Under the pieces are notes generated by a model that ran no database searches, had not been told where the DNA came from, and saw nothing but the letters and a program-made list of their open reading frames with translations. The translations under genes were made by a program, and so were the position numbers. A stretch of DNA of 64,000 bases. Source: Woeseiaceae bacterium (GTDB lineage: Bacteria; Pseudomonadota; Gammaproteobacteria; Steroidobacterales; Woeseiaceae). Location of the stretch: the NCBI GenBank assembly GCA_028227395.1, contig JAOIZZ010000005.1, positions 52,123-116,122 on the forward strand. The letters run 5' to 3'. Positions 37,393-46,584 of this stretch are shown in pieces (position 1 is the first letter of the stretch; each line of letters opens with the position of its first letter).

Positions 37393-38691
37393 TTAGATTC
37401 TTTTTTCAACGAATGCCTGGTCTCTGATTCGTCGAATCCAAATCTCAGATTCATTAGCGAGTTTGCTATTTTTTATTTGTTGAGTGCAATTTACTTGCTT
37501 TAATTCTTCGGTATTATCATGCGCTCTTCTTCCGGTAACTTCTAGTATATGCCAGCCAAAACGAGATCGAAAAGGTTCTGAAATGACACCAATTTCACTC
37601 TCATCCACAGTATTTTGAAATTCTTCAACGAAAATACCAGGACTAACCCAACCCATGGATCCTCCTTCATTGGCTGAACCTGGGTCTTCAGAGAGAAGCT
37701 TTGCAATTTCACTGAATTTTGTACCAGCATTTATTTGTTTTCGTGCATCGTCTAGTTTTTGTTTTGCCGTTTCATTGTCAATAATTTGATTGGGTATAAC
37801 CAGTATATGCCTGACTTCGCTTTGCTGTATTTCACTTCGTTCCACTGTGCTTCTCATCTCATTTATTTTGATGATATGAAATCCACTTATCGCTTGCATT
37901 GGAGTAGAGTATTCACCTTCTTTAATGGTATTCACAATGCTTGAAAATAATGTTGGTAATTGCTCTCCTTTTCGCCATCCAAGTGATCCGCGATCTATTC
38001 CAGTTTGACTGTCAGAATACGTGATGGCCATTTCGCCAAAATCTGCCCCATTATCGAGCTCCTTAATAACATTATTAGCAATATCTCTTGCTTTATTATA
38101 TTGATCTGCCGTAGCCGATTCAGGTACGGATATTAGTATATGCGAAAGATTATAATCTGCATTATTGACAATATTATTTTCCAGTCTCGCAAAACATTGA
38201 TTTAATTCTCTTTCAGAGACATTAATCCTAGCAATCACATCTATTTGACGTAATTGTTCGAAGATTAACTGATTTCTTAGATCGCTTCGATAACGCCCAT
38301 AATCTATACCATCTGCGGTAAGTATAGCTGGCAATTCTTCGAAGCTAATATTATTTTCTTCTGCAATAAGAGAGATGGCTCCATTTAACATTTGGTCTGA
38401 TATTTGAATGCCAATTTGACCAGCACGTTGTAATTGAATCTCTTCAATAATAAGTTGCTCAAGGAGTTGTTCTTCCATAATTTCTTTTTTCGGTAATTCA
38501 AGGCCCTGAAGTTCCGCTCGTGTAGTGATATTTTCAATCTGAAAATCTAATTGGCTCCTTAGAACTACTCCTTCATTTACTACAGCTACAATTGAGTCAA
38601 GTATCTTCTGATTCTCTTGTGCGGATATAAAATTGAGGTTTGTTAATGCTAAAAATATAATTAAAGATTTTATAAAAAGTTTTTTATTCAT
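37393..38691 (-). CDS. surA: periplasmic chaperone and peptidyl-prolyl isomerase SurA
   Basis: SurA escorts outer-membrane proteins, including LptD, through the periplasm. The 432 residues (428 in E. coli) have a signal peptide (KSLIIFLALTNLNFISA), an N-terminal chaperone domain (IVAVVNEGVVLRSQL), and two parvulin domains, about 175-280 (YNLSHILISVP, GSLGWRKGEQLP) and 285-390 (VRHILVIPN, GGSMGWVSPG). It lies 7 bases after lptD, whose product is its best-known client. Confidence 0.97.
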   Translation of the reverse strand: MNKKLFIKSLIIFLALTNLNFISAQENQKILDSIVAVVNEGVVLRSQLDFQIENITTRAELQGLELPKKEIMEEQLLEQLIIEEIQLQRAGQIGIQISDQMLNGAISLIAEENNISFEELPAILTADGIDYGRYRSDLRNQLIFEQLRQIDVIARINVSERELNQCFARLENNIVNNADYNLSHILISVPESATADQYNKARDIANNVIKELDNGADFGEMAITYSDSQTGIDRGSLGWRKGEQLPTLFSSIVNTIKEGEYSTPMQAISGFHIIKINEMRSTVERSEIQQSEVRHILVIPNQIIDNETAKQKLDDARKQINAGTKFSEIAKLLSEDPGSANEGGSMGWVSPGIFVEEFQNTVDESEIGVISEPFRSRFGWHILEVTGRRAHDNTEELKQVNCTQQIKNSKLANESEIWIRRIRDQAFVEKRI

Positions 38692-38698
38692 AATTTTT

Positions 38699-40885
38699 TT
38701 ATTGGATATAGTTTGAGTAACCTAGAATACCACGTTCTAGAAGTTTATCTGCTTTTGTGCCAATACTTGTCATGCCTTTCAGTACCAATTGTATGCCTAA
38801 TGAAGTGTCTTCTTGTCCATCTCGAGTGGAGACGTATTGTCTGTATACCATTCGAACCGCCCAACAACAACTTTCATATTCAAGGCCATAAAATTGCTCT
38901 AAAGATTTTTTGTCTCTAATGGAGTAATTGTAATGACCCAATACATTCCATGTTTCAGAAATTGGCCAAGACCATGAAATATTTCCTTGTTCCAATAAAT
39001 TTTGACGAAAACGATAACCAAAATTTAATATCTTATTGTTTTCTGGCCGATATTGAAGGCGAGCTTGCGATCTAGCGACGCCTGTATTTTCGTTATTCCA
39101 TTGATGAGAGATATCAAAATTTAAATCATCAAAGACCAGAAAGCGAAGCTCAGCTATAAAATCAGAATTTGAGCTAGGAAGAAGATTTTCACCAGGAAGA
39201 GTGACTTTCTGGTTTTTTAAATAAAAAGCCTTACCTAGGGTCATGGAAATGACTTCTTTGCCGTCTTTGTTATCGATTATTTTTGAACCAAAACCTAGAC
39301 TGACTTGCTCCATATCAGCGATTCTATCAATACCTATAAAACGATTTTTTTGGAATAACTGCACGAGGTTCAAATCTGGTTCGATGGTATCAAAAATAGG
39401 TAGGTTTTTTTGATCCCGATAAGGAGTGCTGAGGTACAACAATCTAGGTTCAAAGGTTTGCTTGTAATCGTTATAATTTTTCAGTGGACGTTCAAAAAAT
39501 AAACCTGCATCTAAACTTGCTATGGGAAGAGTTCTGGAAGGGTCAGAAATTTGTCCTTTTTCGAGATTTTTTAACTCATATTGAGTATGCTTCAGAGCAA
39601 CGGATGGATTAAGGTACCAACCATCTTTTTTTATCGACCAATCTAGCTGCGGTTGAGTATCAATTCGCCATCCAGTTATACCGACTTCGCGATCAAAAAA
39701 AACAATTTCACTGTCGAGACTGGCGGATATTCCCAATGGTTTATATGGCAATGAAGCATTAAATTTTATTTGCGGTAAGCGGGCATAGGGCCTATCAGTT
39801 AATTGAATGTTTTTATCAATGGTTTGAAAGTTCTGAAAACGAGCAAGAACTGACCAATTCTCGCCAAAGGCATCCACCATTATATTTTGGTTAAGGTGGG
39901 TAATGCTGGTCATACTTAAATTGCCCCCTAAATCTTCAAAATAATTTCCATCTGATGTATTTCCGTAATCAACGGTGGCTCGAATACCATTGGCAAAATT
40001 AGTTTCATTGTTGAATTGAATGTAATGTCTGGATTTACCAAATATATTGTCATTATTGAGATAATCCAGCTTAAGTTGACCTTTGTTGGCGGAAGATAAA
40101 TATCTAAATTCATTACCTAATTGAAAACCTCGACCCGTCAGTATTCTTGGTGTTATTGTGGCATCGTAATTTTTTGCAATATTCCAGTACCAAGGTAATC
40201 TGATTTCATTACCACTTCTTCCGCCACCCCCTATTTCAGGTGCGAGAAAGCCAGATTTTCTTGCATCACCAAGAGGGAATGAGATTTTTGGAATATATAA
40301 GATTGGAATATCTTTAAAGCTCAAAGAAACTTTATCTGCTTTTGCTTGACCTTCATCAAGATTGAGTACAATTTTTTTTGCTTTAATGAACCAGTCATTC
40401 GAACCCACTGGACATGTTGTGTAGTTTACATTGCGTAAATTTAAAATCCCCTTTTCTTGAAGCTCAACAGAATCAGCATTACCTCTTGAAGTATTGCTTC
40501 CAAGAGCAAATATTGCCTCATCAAATAATATCTGACCACCTGAATAAGAAAATAAAGCAGATTCGCTAGACACCATTAAATTATTATTTTCAAATTGAAC
40601 GTTACCTTTTAGATTGAGTGATTCAGTGCTGGGATCATAGTTTGCTGAGTTTGCTGTGGTGGTGCTTTCATTGCCAGTTATGGTTACATTTCCTGTTAAG
40701 TTAGAGCCTAGTTGTGAGCCAACATTCAGATAAATATTGTCTGCCTCGAAATTAATAGCTTGATTACTTTGGTCTTTTTTTGACAAAGTTAAGGGTAGAT
40801 TGCACATATCTTGTTGTTGCGCATAGACATTCATACATGAGAAAGCTAATGTTAGAACAATTAATTGAAAGGAATGTTTAAACAA
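38699..40885 (-). CDS. lptD: LPS-assembly protein LptD
   Basis: LptD is the outer-membrane barrel that, with LptE, inserts lipopolysaccharide in the outer leaflet. The 728 residues comprise a signal peptide, an LptA-like N-terminal domain (INFEADNIYLNVGSQ to about 190), DIPILYIPKISFPLG, and a large barrel. The disulphide cysteines of the family are visible: one just after the signal (DMCNLPL), one in TTCPVGSNDW, and the adjacent pair in YESCCWAVRMVYRQY. It heads the operon and is divergent from amgK. The gene for LptE is not in the window. Confidence 0.96.
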   Translation of the reverse strand: MFKHSFQLIVLTLAFSCMNVYAQQQDMCNLPLTLSKKDQSNQAINFEADNIYLNVGSQLGSNLTGNVTITGNESTTTANSANYDPSTESLNLKGNVQFENNNLMVSSESALFSYSGGQILFDEAIFALGSNTSRGNADSVELQEKGILNLRNVNYTTCPVGSNDWFIKAKKIVLNLDEGQAKADKVSLSFKDIPILYIPKISFPLGDARKSGFLAPEIGGGGRSGNEIRLPWYWNIAKNYDATITPRILTGRGFQLGNEFRYLSSANKGQLKLDYLNNDNIFGKSRHYIQFNNETNFANGIRATVDYGNTSDGNYFEDLGGNLSMTSITHLNQNIMVDAFGENWSVLARFQNFQTIDKNIQLTDRPYARLPQIKFNASLPYKPLGISASLDSEIVFFDREVGITGWRIDTQPQLDWSIKKDGWYLNPSVALKHTQYELKNLEKGQISDPSRTLPIASLDAGLFFERPLKNYNDYKQTFEPRLLYLSTPYRDQKNLPIFDTIEPDLNLVQLFQKNRFIGIDRIADMEQVSLGFGSKIIDNKDGKEVISMTLGKAFYLKNQKVTLPGENLLPSSNSDFIAELRFLVFDDLNFDISHQWNNENTGVARSQARLQYRPENNKILNFGYRFRQNLLEQGNISWSWPISETWNVLGHYNYSIRDKKSLEQFYGLEYESCCWAVRMVYRQYVSTRDGQEDTSLGIQLVLKGMTSIGTKADKLLERGILGYSNYIQ

Positions 40886-41020
40886 AAAAATACAGTATCC
40901 GTTTGATTGGTATTATTGGCGTTCGGTATCAAGCTTAGTATACATATTAGTGTATTCTATTGAATTTTTTGTATTAAAGGAAAAATAATTATTCAAACAA
41001 TAAACTCAGATAAACGCTAC

Positions 41021-42001
41021 TTGGATCTCTTGAGTTGGGTCAAAAATCTTCCGGGCGATCCTTATGAGAATATTGAACCTGCTTCTTCGGATGCCAGTTT
41101 TCGACGATATTTTCGTATTTGGCGTAATGAATGTACATTTATAGTCATGGATGCACCACCATTAAAAGAAAATAGTGAAAAATTTGTGAAATTTTCGGAA
41201 TTATTTCGACGTATCAAAATTAATTGTCCAGATATATTAGAATCAAATCTCCAAGAAGGTTTTTTGTTATTAACTGATTTGGGGTCGGATCATTACCTGG
41301 ATGCTTTAGCCAAAGAACCAAAAATATTAGAATCTTTATATATTGATGCATTGGCCGTTCTTCAAATTCTTCAATCTGGAGGCAAATCAATCATAGGAGA
41401 CTTTTCACCCTATGACGAGAATATGTTCGTAGAAGAAATGGATCTATTTTCTGATTGGTTTTGTTTGAAAGAACTGGATATTAAGTTTAATAAGTATGAG
41501 TTATTTCAATGGCAGAATTGTGTTGAAATTCTTCTGAAGAGTGCTCTAATTCAGCCCCAAGTTATTGTTCATCGTGACTTTCACTCGAGAAATTTAATTT
41601 ATACAAAGGATCATAATCCGGGCGTCCTTGATTTTCAGGATGCGGTTATTGGCCCAATTACTTATGATGTAGTTTCATTACTCAGAGATTGTTATATCTC
41701 ACTGCCTGATGAATTATTAAATCAGTTGCTTGAGGCTTATTACTTAAATCTTGATATTTCATTAAAAGATAAAATGAGCAAAAAAGATTTTATTAGGTTC
41801 TTTGATTTAATGGGAATCCAAAGGCATCTTAAGGCGGTCGGAATATTTGCCCGATTAAAGCATCGTGATGGGAAAAATAACTATCTTAAAGATATCCCTA
41901 GAACTTTACACTATATATATAGTGTAACATTAAAATATCCTGAGCTCGGGTTTTTGAATATTTTTTTGAAAAATAACTGCCTAGCTTATAAAGGTTCTTG
42001 A
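41021..42001 (+). CDS. amgK: N-acetylmuramate/N-acetylglucosamine kinase AmgK
   Basis: AmgK phosphorylates the anomeric position of MurNAc, the first step of a peptidoglycan recycling bypass to UDP-MurNAc that avoids the fosfomycin target. The protein has an aminoglycoside phosphotransferase fold: SSDASFRRYFRIW, VIVHRDFHSRNLIY (catalytic Asp) and PGVLDFQDAVIGPITYDVVSLL (metal Asp). The only ordinary start is TTG 41021, without a ribosome-binding site. The frame is open upstream, and AAAGGA at 40976-40981 is 6 bases before an ATT codon at 40987-40989 or so, suggesting a longer N-terminus (see findings). It is coupled to murU. Confidence 0.92.
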   Translation: MDLLSWVKNLPGDPYENIEPASSDASFRRYFRIWRNECTFIVMDAPPLKENSEKFVKFSELFRRIKINCPDILESNLQEGFLLLTDLGSDHYLDALAKEPKILESLYIDALAVLQILQSGGKSIIGDFSPYDENMFVEEMDLFSDWFCLKELDIKFNKYELFQWQNCVEILLKSALIQPQVIVHRDFHSRNLIYTKDHNPGVLDFQDAVIGPITYDVVSLLRDCYISLPDELLNQLLEAYYLNLDISLKDKMSKKDFIRFFDLMGIQRHLKAVGIFARLKHRDGKNNYLKDIPRTLHYIYSVTLKYPELGFLNIFLKNNCLAYKGS

Positions 42002-42002
42002 G

Positions 42003-42662
42003 GTGATGGCAATGATTTTAGCTGCTGGTCGGGGCGAGCGCTTGAAACCACTAACAAATAGCATACCAAAGTGTCTAGTGAAAGTGGGGAATGAGACTCT
42101 TTTGGAAAGACATTTTCAAATGTTAGTAAGAGCGGGAGTAACCAAAGTAGTTATTAATTTAGGTTGGCTGGGAGAAAAGATTGTCGATTTTGTTGGTACG
42201 GGCGAAAAATTTGGCTTACAGGTAATTTATAGTCTTGAAGATGATGAAATTTTAGAGACCGGAGGAGGAATTGTAAAAGCTTTGCCGGTATTTGGTGATC
42301 AACCTTTTTGGGTGATTAATGGAGATATTTATACAGATTATATTATGCCTGATCTTGATTTGGACTCTAATTCCTTAGGTCATTTAATTTTAATAGCAAA
42401 CCCATCTTATAGATCTAAAGGTGATTTTAATCTTAAAGATAACAAAGTAATAAAAGATAATATATTGCCATATACATTCAGTGGCATGGCTCTTTATGAT
42501 CCAAAACTATTCAAAAATGAAGTGGTAAGAAAATTTTCAATTGTCCCCATATTGTTTGAATGTATAAAAAATAAACGTTTGTCAGGAAGTTTTTTTAAAG
42601 GCGAATGGCATGATGTTGGGACACCGGATAGATTGGCTAGACTAAATAAATTACAAGGCTGA
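42003..42662 (+). CDS. murU: N-acetylmuramate-1-phosphate uridylyltransferase MurU
   Basis: MurU converts MurNAc-1-phosphate and UTP into UDP-MurNAc, completing the AmgK route. The 219-residue nucleotidyltransferase starts with AMILAAGRGERLKPLTNSIP and KCLVKVGNETLLERHF. It has ETGGGIVKALP, FWVINGDIYTD (metal Asp) and EWHDVGTPDRLARLN. I use GTG 42003, which aligns with the family start and lies 8 bases after AAAGG; ATG 42006 is possible. lptD next to amgK-murU is the Pseudomonas layout. Confidence 0.95.
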   Translation: MMAMILAAGRGERLKPLTNSIPKCLVKVGNETLLERHFQMLVRAGVTKVVINLGWLGEKIVDFVGTGEKFGLQVIYSLEDDEILETGGGIVKALPVFGDQPFWVINGDIYTDYIMPDLDLDSNSLGHLILIANPSYRSKGDFNLKDNKVIKDNILPYTFSGMALYDPKLFKNEVVRKFSIVPILFECIKNKRLSGSFFKGEWHDVGTPDRLARLNKLQG

Positions 42663-42674
42663 GTTCAAATTAAC

Positions 42675-43325
42675 TCAGGTCTCATGTCGTAAGTTGATAT
42701 TTCTCTCAAGATAATGCACCATTTTTTCCTGAATTATTTTTTTATCCTCAGTGACACCTAAGCATTCAAGATTTGTAACATCTAACCCTTTAAAGCCACA
42801 GGTATTAATACCCTGGAAAGGTTTTAGATTGACACTATGATTGAATGCAAGACCATGATAGCTGCAACCTCTACTGATTCTCAGCCCAACGCTTGCAATC
42901 TTCTTTGAATTTACATAAACCCCTGGCGCTTGGGGGTTTCTGACAGCTTCTATACTGTAATCAGCCATCAGAGTTATGATGGTTTGTTCGAGTGCTGAAA
43001 TAAGTTGACGGATATTTAAATTTAATTTCTTTAAGTCAAATAAAACATACATCATTATTTGACCTAGTCCATGGTAGGTAACTTGACCACCACGATCGAC
43101 TTTTAAGACTTTGATTTTACCTGAATTAAGAATATGTTTATGATTCCCATTTGCACCTAATGTGTAAATATCATGATGCTCGGTAAACCAAACTTCATCA
43201 TTGCTTTGAATTGTTCTTGATTGGGTATAATGCTTCATTTTTGACCATACTGAACCATAATCAGTCATGCCAAGATTACGTATTTGGAGTGAGAATTCTT
43301 TTTGCTGTAGATGGATTGATGTCAC
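42675..43325 (-). CDS. lipB: octanoyltransferase LipB
   Basis: LipB moves octanoyl groups from acyl carrier protein to lipoyl domains, the first step of lipoate synthesis. The 216 residues contain RGGQVTYHGLGQIMMYVLF, KKIASVGLRISRGCSYHG (conserved Lys) and INTCGFKGLDVTNLE (catalytic Cys). LipA is not in the window. It follows ybeD with a 1-base overlap, as part of the long dacA-rlpA-mrd operon. Confidence 0.97.
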   Translation of the reverse strand: MTSIHLQQKEFSLQIRNLGMTDYGSVWSKMKHYTQSRTIQSNDEVWFTEHHDIYTLGANGNHKHILNSGKIKVLKVDRGGQVTYHGLGQIMMYVLFDLKKLNLNIRQLISALEQTIITLMADYSIEAVRNPQAPGVYVNSKKIASVGLRISRGCSYHGLAFNHSVNLKPFQGINTCGFKGLDVTNLECLGVTEDKKIIQEKMVHYLERNINLRHET

Positions 43326-43615
43326 TACAGCACATATAATATATGATCATTTTTCGAAAAATCGATATAGATTTGATCTAATTCTATTTGATTGTTGACG
43401 TTAACGACACAAGTAAGAGCCATATAATTTCCTTTTTTACTGGAATTCTTCTTTATGTCATTATCAGGAATTGTTTGGGCATGTTTGGTCAGTATGGATT
43501 TAGCGGCACAATAAAAATTAGCATCATCACGACCCAATACCTTTATTGGAAATTCACATGGGAAGTCAATTAATGATTCTGATTTTGCCTGCTTCGTCAT
43601 GACTTTATCATTCAA
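43325..43615 (-). CDS. ybeD: DUF493 family protein YbeD
   Basis: YbeD is a small alpha-beta protein with a fold like the regulatory ACT domain; its function is unknown, but it sits almost always between dacA and lipB. The 96 residues show LIDFPCEFPIKVLG near the N-terminus and NYMALTCVVNVNNQIELDQIY, ending in the usual DHILYVL. It overlaps the dacA stop by 8 bases and the lipB start by 1. Confidence 0.95.
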   Translation of the reverse strand: MNDKVMTKQAKSESLIDFPCEFPIKVLGRDDANFYCAAKSILTKHAQTIPDNDIKKNSSKKGNYMALTCVVNVNNQIELDQIYIDFSKNDHILYVL

Positions 43616-44759
43616 ACCAAAGTTGCATGGTATCCTTAATTTGCTGCCATAAAGTACCTTTAGGGTTATTTCTTAGGGCAATTAACGGCTGCGTAGATAA
43701 GATGGAATCATTTAGTTTCACTACCACTTCTCCCAAGATTTGACCTATTTCAATTGGGCCAGTTATCTCCGGTTGGATATTATTTTCAATGATTAAGTTA
43801 TCAAAACTGCCTCTTGGTAAGGTTAGGTTGAGATCAATTGAGATACCCAAAGGTACCGTTTCAGATTCAGTTTTCCACGTTTTTGCAACGGTAATCTCTT
43901 GCTCAGATTTAAAAACAGCCTTTGTTTCATGAAATCTAAAACCATAATTTAACATTGCTTGACTGCCATCAATTCGTGATTTTGCGGTGGCCGTTCCTAG
44001 GACAACTGAGATAAGCCGCATACCATCTCTTTCTGCTGATGAAACGAGACAGTAGCCAGCTTCATCTGTACTACCAGTTTTCATTCCATCGACACTGGGG
44101 TCTCGCCAGAGTAATGAATTTCTATTTCTTTGCGTAATCCCATTGAACGTAAATTCTTTTGTAGAATACCAGGCATAGTATTGAGGGAATTCTCTAATAA
44201 TAGCTTTGGCAAGAAGAGCAAGATCATGCGCAGTCGAGAAATGATTTTCAACAGGTAAACCGGTAGTATTTTGAAATGATGAAGAAGTCATATTGAGATT
44301 GACGGCGTATTGATTCATAAGATCCACAAACAAAAACTCCGAACCAGCGATATGTTCAGCTAATGCAATACTTGCATCATTACCAGATTGTACAATCATG
44401 CCCATTAAGAGGTCCTGAACTGAAACCTTTTTACCCACTTCAATAAACATTCTTGAACCTTCCATTCTCCAGGCTTTTTCACTAATTGTGACTAAATCAT
44501 TCAATGAGATTTGACCGCTTTCTATTGCATGAAATACAACATAAGCGGTCATAAGTTTTGTAATACTGGCGGGCGGTAATTTTAAATTTGGTTCCAATGA
44601 GCCAATTTCATGATTGGTAAGTGCATCTACCACTAAATAACTTTTTGCTCCTATAATTGGCGGTGAAGGTATATTTGCTGTTTGTGCTCTCGAGATATTA
44701 CTCAATGAAGCGGTCAAAGCGAAGATAAAAAAGAGTGATATTTGGAATTTACGGTACAT
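43608..44759 (-). CDS. dacA: D-alanyl-D-alanine carboxypeptidase (PBP5/6 type)
   Basis: A class C low-molecular-weight penicillin-binding protein that trims the terminal D-Ala from peptidoglycan stems. After a signal peptide (KFQISLFFIFALTASLSNIS) come the active-site motifs PASITKLM (SxxK), VQSGNDASI (SGN) and DGMKTGSTDEAGYC (KTG), then the C-terminal beta domain and an amphipathic end (GTLWQQIKDTMQLWFE). ATG 44759 is preferred: AAGG is 8 bases upstream and overlaps the alternative GTG at 44768. Confidence 0.96.
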   Translation of the reverse strand: MYRKFQISLFFIFALTASLSNISRAQTANIPSPPIIGAKSYLVVDALTNHEIGSLEPNLKLPPASITKLMTAYVVFHAIESGQISLNDLVTISEKAWRMEGSRMFIEVGKKVSVQDLLMGMIVQSGNDASIALAEHIAGSEFLFVDLMNQYAVNLNMTSSSFQNTTGLPVENHFSTAHDLALLAKAIIREFPQYYAWYSTKEFTFNGITQRNRNSLLWRDPSVDGMKTGSTDEAGYCLVSSAERDGMRLISVVLGTATAKSRIDGSQAMLNYGFRFHETKAVFKSEQEITVAKTWKTESETVPLGISIDLNLTLPRGSFDNLIIENNIQPEITGPIEIGQILGEVVVKLNDSILSTQPLIALRNNPKGTLWQQIKDTMQLWFE

Positions 44760-44806
44760 TTTTTTCACCTTGTTTAATGCAATAGTTTTTTGTATTTTTT
44801 AGTGAG

Positions 44807-45595
44807 CTAATTAGTGACAATTTTAGTCTGATAAACACCAATTTTTCGTAACCTAGATAATAACTCATTATGTTGTTTTTTGTTTTTGATTGGACCGATT
44901 TGAACTTTATAAGTTGGTGATAAAGGTTTAAGCCAATTATATTCTTTTCTAACATCAGCTGAATTGAATTTATTATCTTTTAGAAGCGCCAAGTAATCAT
45001 AAGCATTTTCTTTTTTTTCAAAGGCGCCAATCTGTATATATGCCTCTTCATCTATATTTTTATTCAGATCGTCATTTTTTTCAGTGACTGTTCTTATTTC
45101 TACCTGAGCGGTACCATTTTTAACTATATCTAACTTTAGGGCGGCAGCATAAGAGAGATCAATCAATCGATCGTCAATGAATGGCCCTCGATCATTGACT
45201 CGAACAATAATTGTTTTATTATTTGTCAGATTTCTTACCTCTAAATAGCTAGGTAATGGGAGAGTTTTATGCGCCGCAGTCATGGCATAAATATTATAAA
45301 TTTCCCTGTTTGAGGTATAACGACCATGAAACTTGGTGCCATACCAAGATGCGATGCCCTTGGCTTTATAGCCCTTTGCAGAGGGCATAACTTTATAACG
45401 TTTTCCTCTAACCTCATAATATCCCTTTTCATCACCATTGCCATACTTGCTGAGTGCTTCCGATCTTGGGATTGCATTTTTTGTAGTAATATTTTTCATA
45501 ATTCTTGGCGGCCCATCACCAAAAAAATTAGAAAAACATGAAGATAAAAGAACTATCGACATTACTATTATTAATAGTTTTGAAAATATATTCAT
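44807..45595 (-). CDS. rlpA: septal-ring lytic transglycosylase lipoprotein RlpA
   Basis: RlpA cuts denuded glycan strands at division sites. The 262 residues start with a lipoprotein signal (MSIVLLSSC). The double-psi beta barrel is seen in KGIASWYGTKFHGRYTSN, TAAHKTLPLPSYLEVRN (His) and VRVNDRGPFIDDRLIDLSYA (Asp). A C-terminal SPOR domain (about 185-262, EEAYIQIGAFEKKENA, YKVQIGPIKN) binds denuded peptidoglycan. It overlaps mltB by 4 bases. Confidence 0.96.
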   Translation of the reverse strand: MNIFSKLLIIVMSIVLLSSCFSNFFGDGPPRIMKNITTKNAIPRSEALSKYGNGDEKGYYEVRGKRYKVMPSAKGYKAKGIASWYGTKFHGRYTSNREIYNIYAMTAAHKTLPLPSYLEVRNLTNNKTIIVRVNDRGPFIDDRLIDLSYAAALKLDIVKNGTAQVEIRTVTEKNDDLNKNIDEEAYIQIGAFEKKENAYDYLALLKDNKFNSADVRKEYNWLKPLSPTYKVQIGPIKNKKQHNELLSRLRKIGVYQTKIVTN

Positions 45596-46584
45596 CTATT
45601 ATTCTTTACCTCATTGGCTATTTCTTGGCCCAACTGATGGACGGCTAGAGCATACATGGTGCTATGATTATAACGAGTTATAACAAAGAAATTATGAAAA
45701 GCTACCCAGTAATTATTCGCATTCTCTTGCTCTAGATACAATAATTCGCTGGGATGATCATCATTCATTGTAGTATCAAATATGATTCCTTTCCCTTTTA
45801 GCACCTTGACTGTCTCAGTTGCTTTTAGACCACCTTTAATTGCCGGTGCTGAAGCCAATGGATCGATTTTCGCCGGCACAATGATTTGATTGCCTTGTTG
45901 CCATCCATGCTCAATAAAATAATTTGCCACACTGCCAATTACATCCGACCAGTTTGTCCATATATCACGTTTATCATCGCCATCAGAATCAACTGCATAG
46001 GCACGGTAACTGCTAGGCATAAATTGAGGGGAGCCCATAGCCCCGGCATAGGATCCGGTGGCATCAAATGGATCCATACTCTCTTCTCTGGTTAAAAGGA
46101 GATAAGCTTCTAGCTCTTTAGTGAAAAACGGAGATCTTTTCGGATAATCAAACGCCAGAGTTGATAGGGCATCAATAACGCGATAACCGCCCGTAAATCT
46201 TCCAAAATAAGTCTCAACTCCAATGATACCCACTAGTATTTCTATAGTGACACCTGTTTCTTGACTGATATTTTCAAGGATTTTTTCATGCTCAAACCAA
46301 AAATTAGCACCAGCTTTAACCCTTTCATCTTTGATAAAAATATTGCGATATTCATTCCAATTTAATCGTTTTTCAGCAGGACGACTGATGGCTTCTAGTA
46401 TTTTTTCTTTCGATTCTGCTTTTGAGAGTATTGACGATAAATTATCTTCATCAAAACCATGCTTTTCTACCATTGTCATAATGAAATTTTGGATATTGGT
46501 TCTATTAATGTCATGCGACCAAGCTGTATTCGAAATTATAATTAGAAAGATTAGAATAATTTTATATTTCATAAAGTCTACCAT
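45592..46584 (-). CDS. mltB: lytic murein transglycosylase B (MltB)
   Basis: MltB cleaves between MurNAc and GlcNAc, forming 1,6-anhydro ends. The 330 residues have a signal sequence (KIILIFLIIISNTAWS) without a lipobox cysteine, so the soluble (SltB-like) form is likely. The catalytic glutamate is in GIIGVETYFGRFTGGY; further marks are GSYAGAMGSPQFMPSSYRAYAVDSDGD and IWTNWSDVIGSVANYF. Its ATG directly follows the rodA stop, tying hydrolase and synthase expression together. Confidence 0.95.
   Translation of the reverse strand: MVDFMKYKIILIFLIIISNTAWSHDINRTNIQNFIMTMVEKHGFDEDNLSSILSKAESKEKILEAISRPAEKRLNWNEYRNIFIKDERVKAGANFWFEHEKILENISQETGVTIEILVGIIGVETYFGRFTGGYRVIDALSTLAFDYPKRSPFFTKELEAYLLLTREESMDPFDATGSYAGAMGSPQFMPSSYRAYAVDSDGDDKRDIWTNWSDVIGSVANYFIEHGWQQGNQIIVPAKIDPLASAPAIKGGLKATETVKVLKGKGIIFDTTMNDDHPSELLYLEQENANNYWVAFHNFFVITRYNHSTMYALAVHQLGQEIANEVKNNR

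Noticed and set aside
40886..41020. Possible sigma-E promoter before lptD
   Set aside because: No convincing GGAACTT and TCAAA-like pair was seen; only a weak sigma-70-like TTCAAT and TATACT pair on the minus strand.
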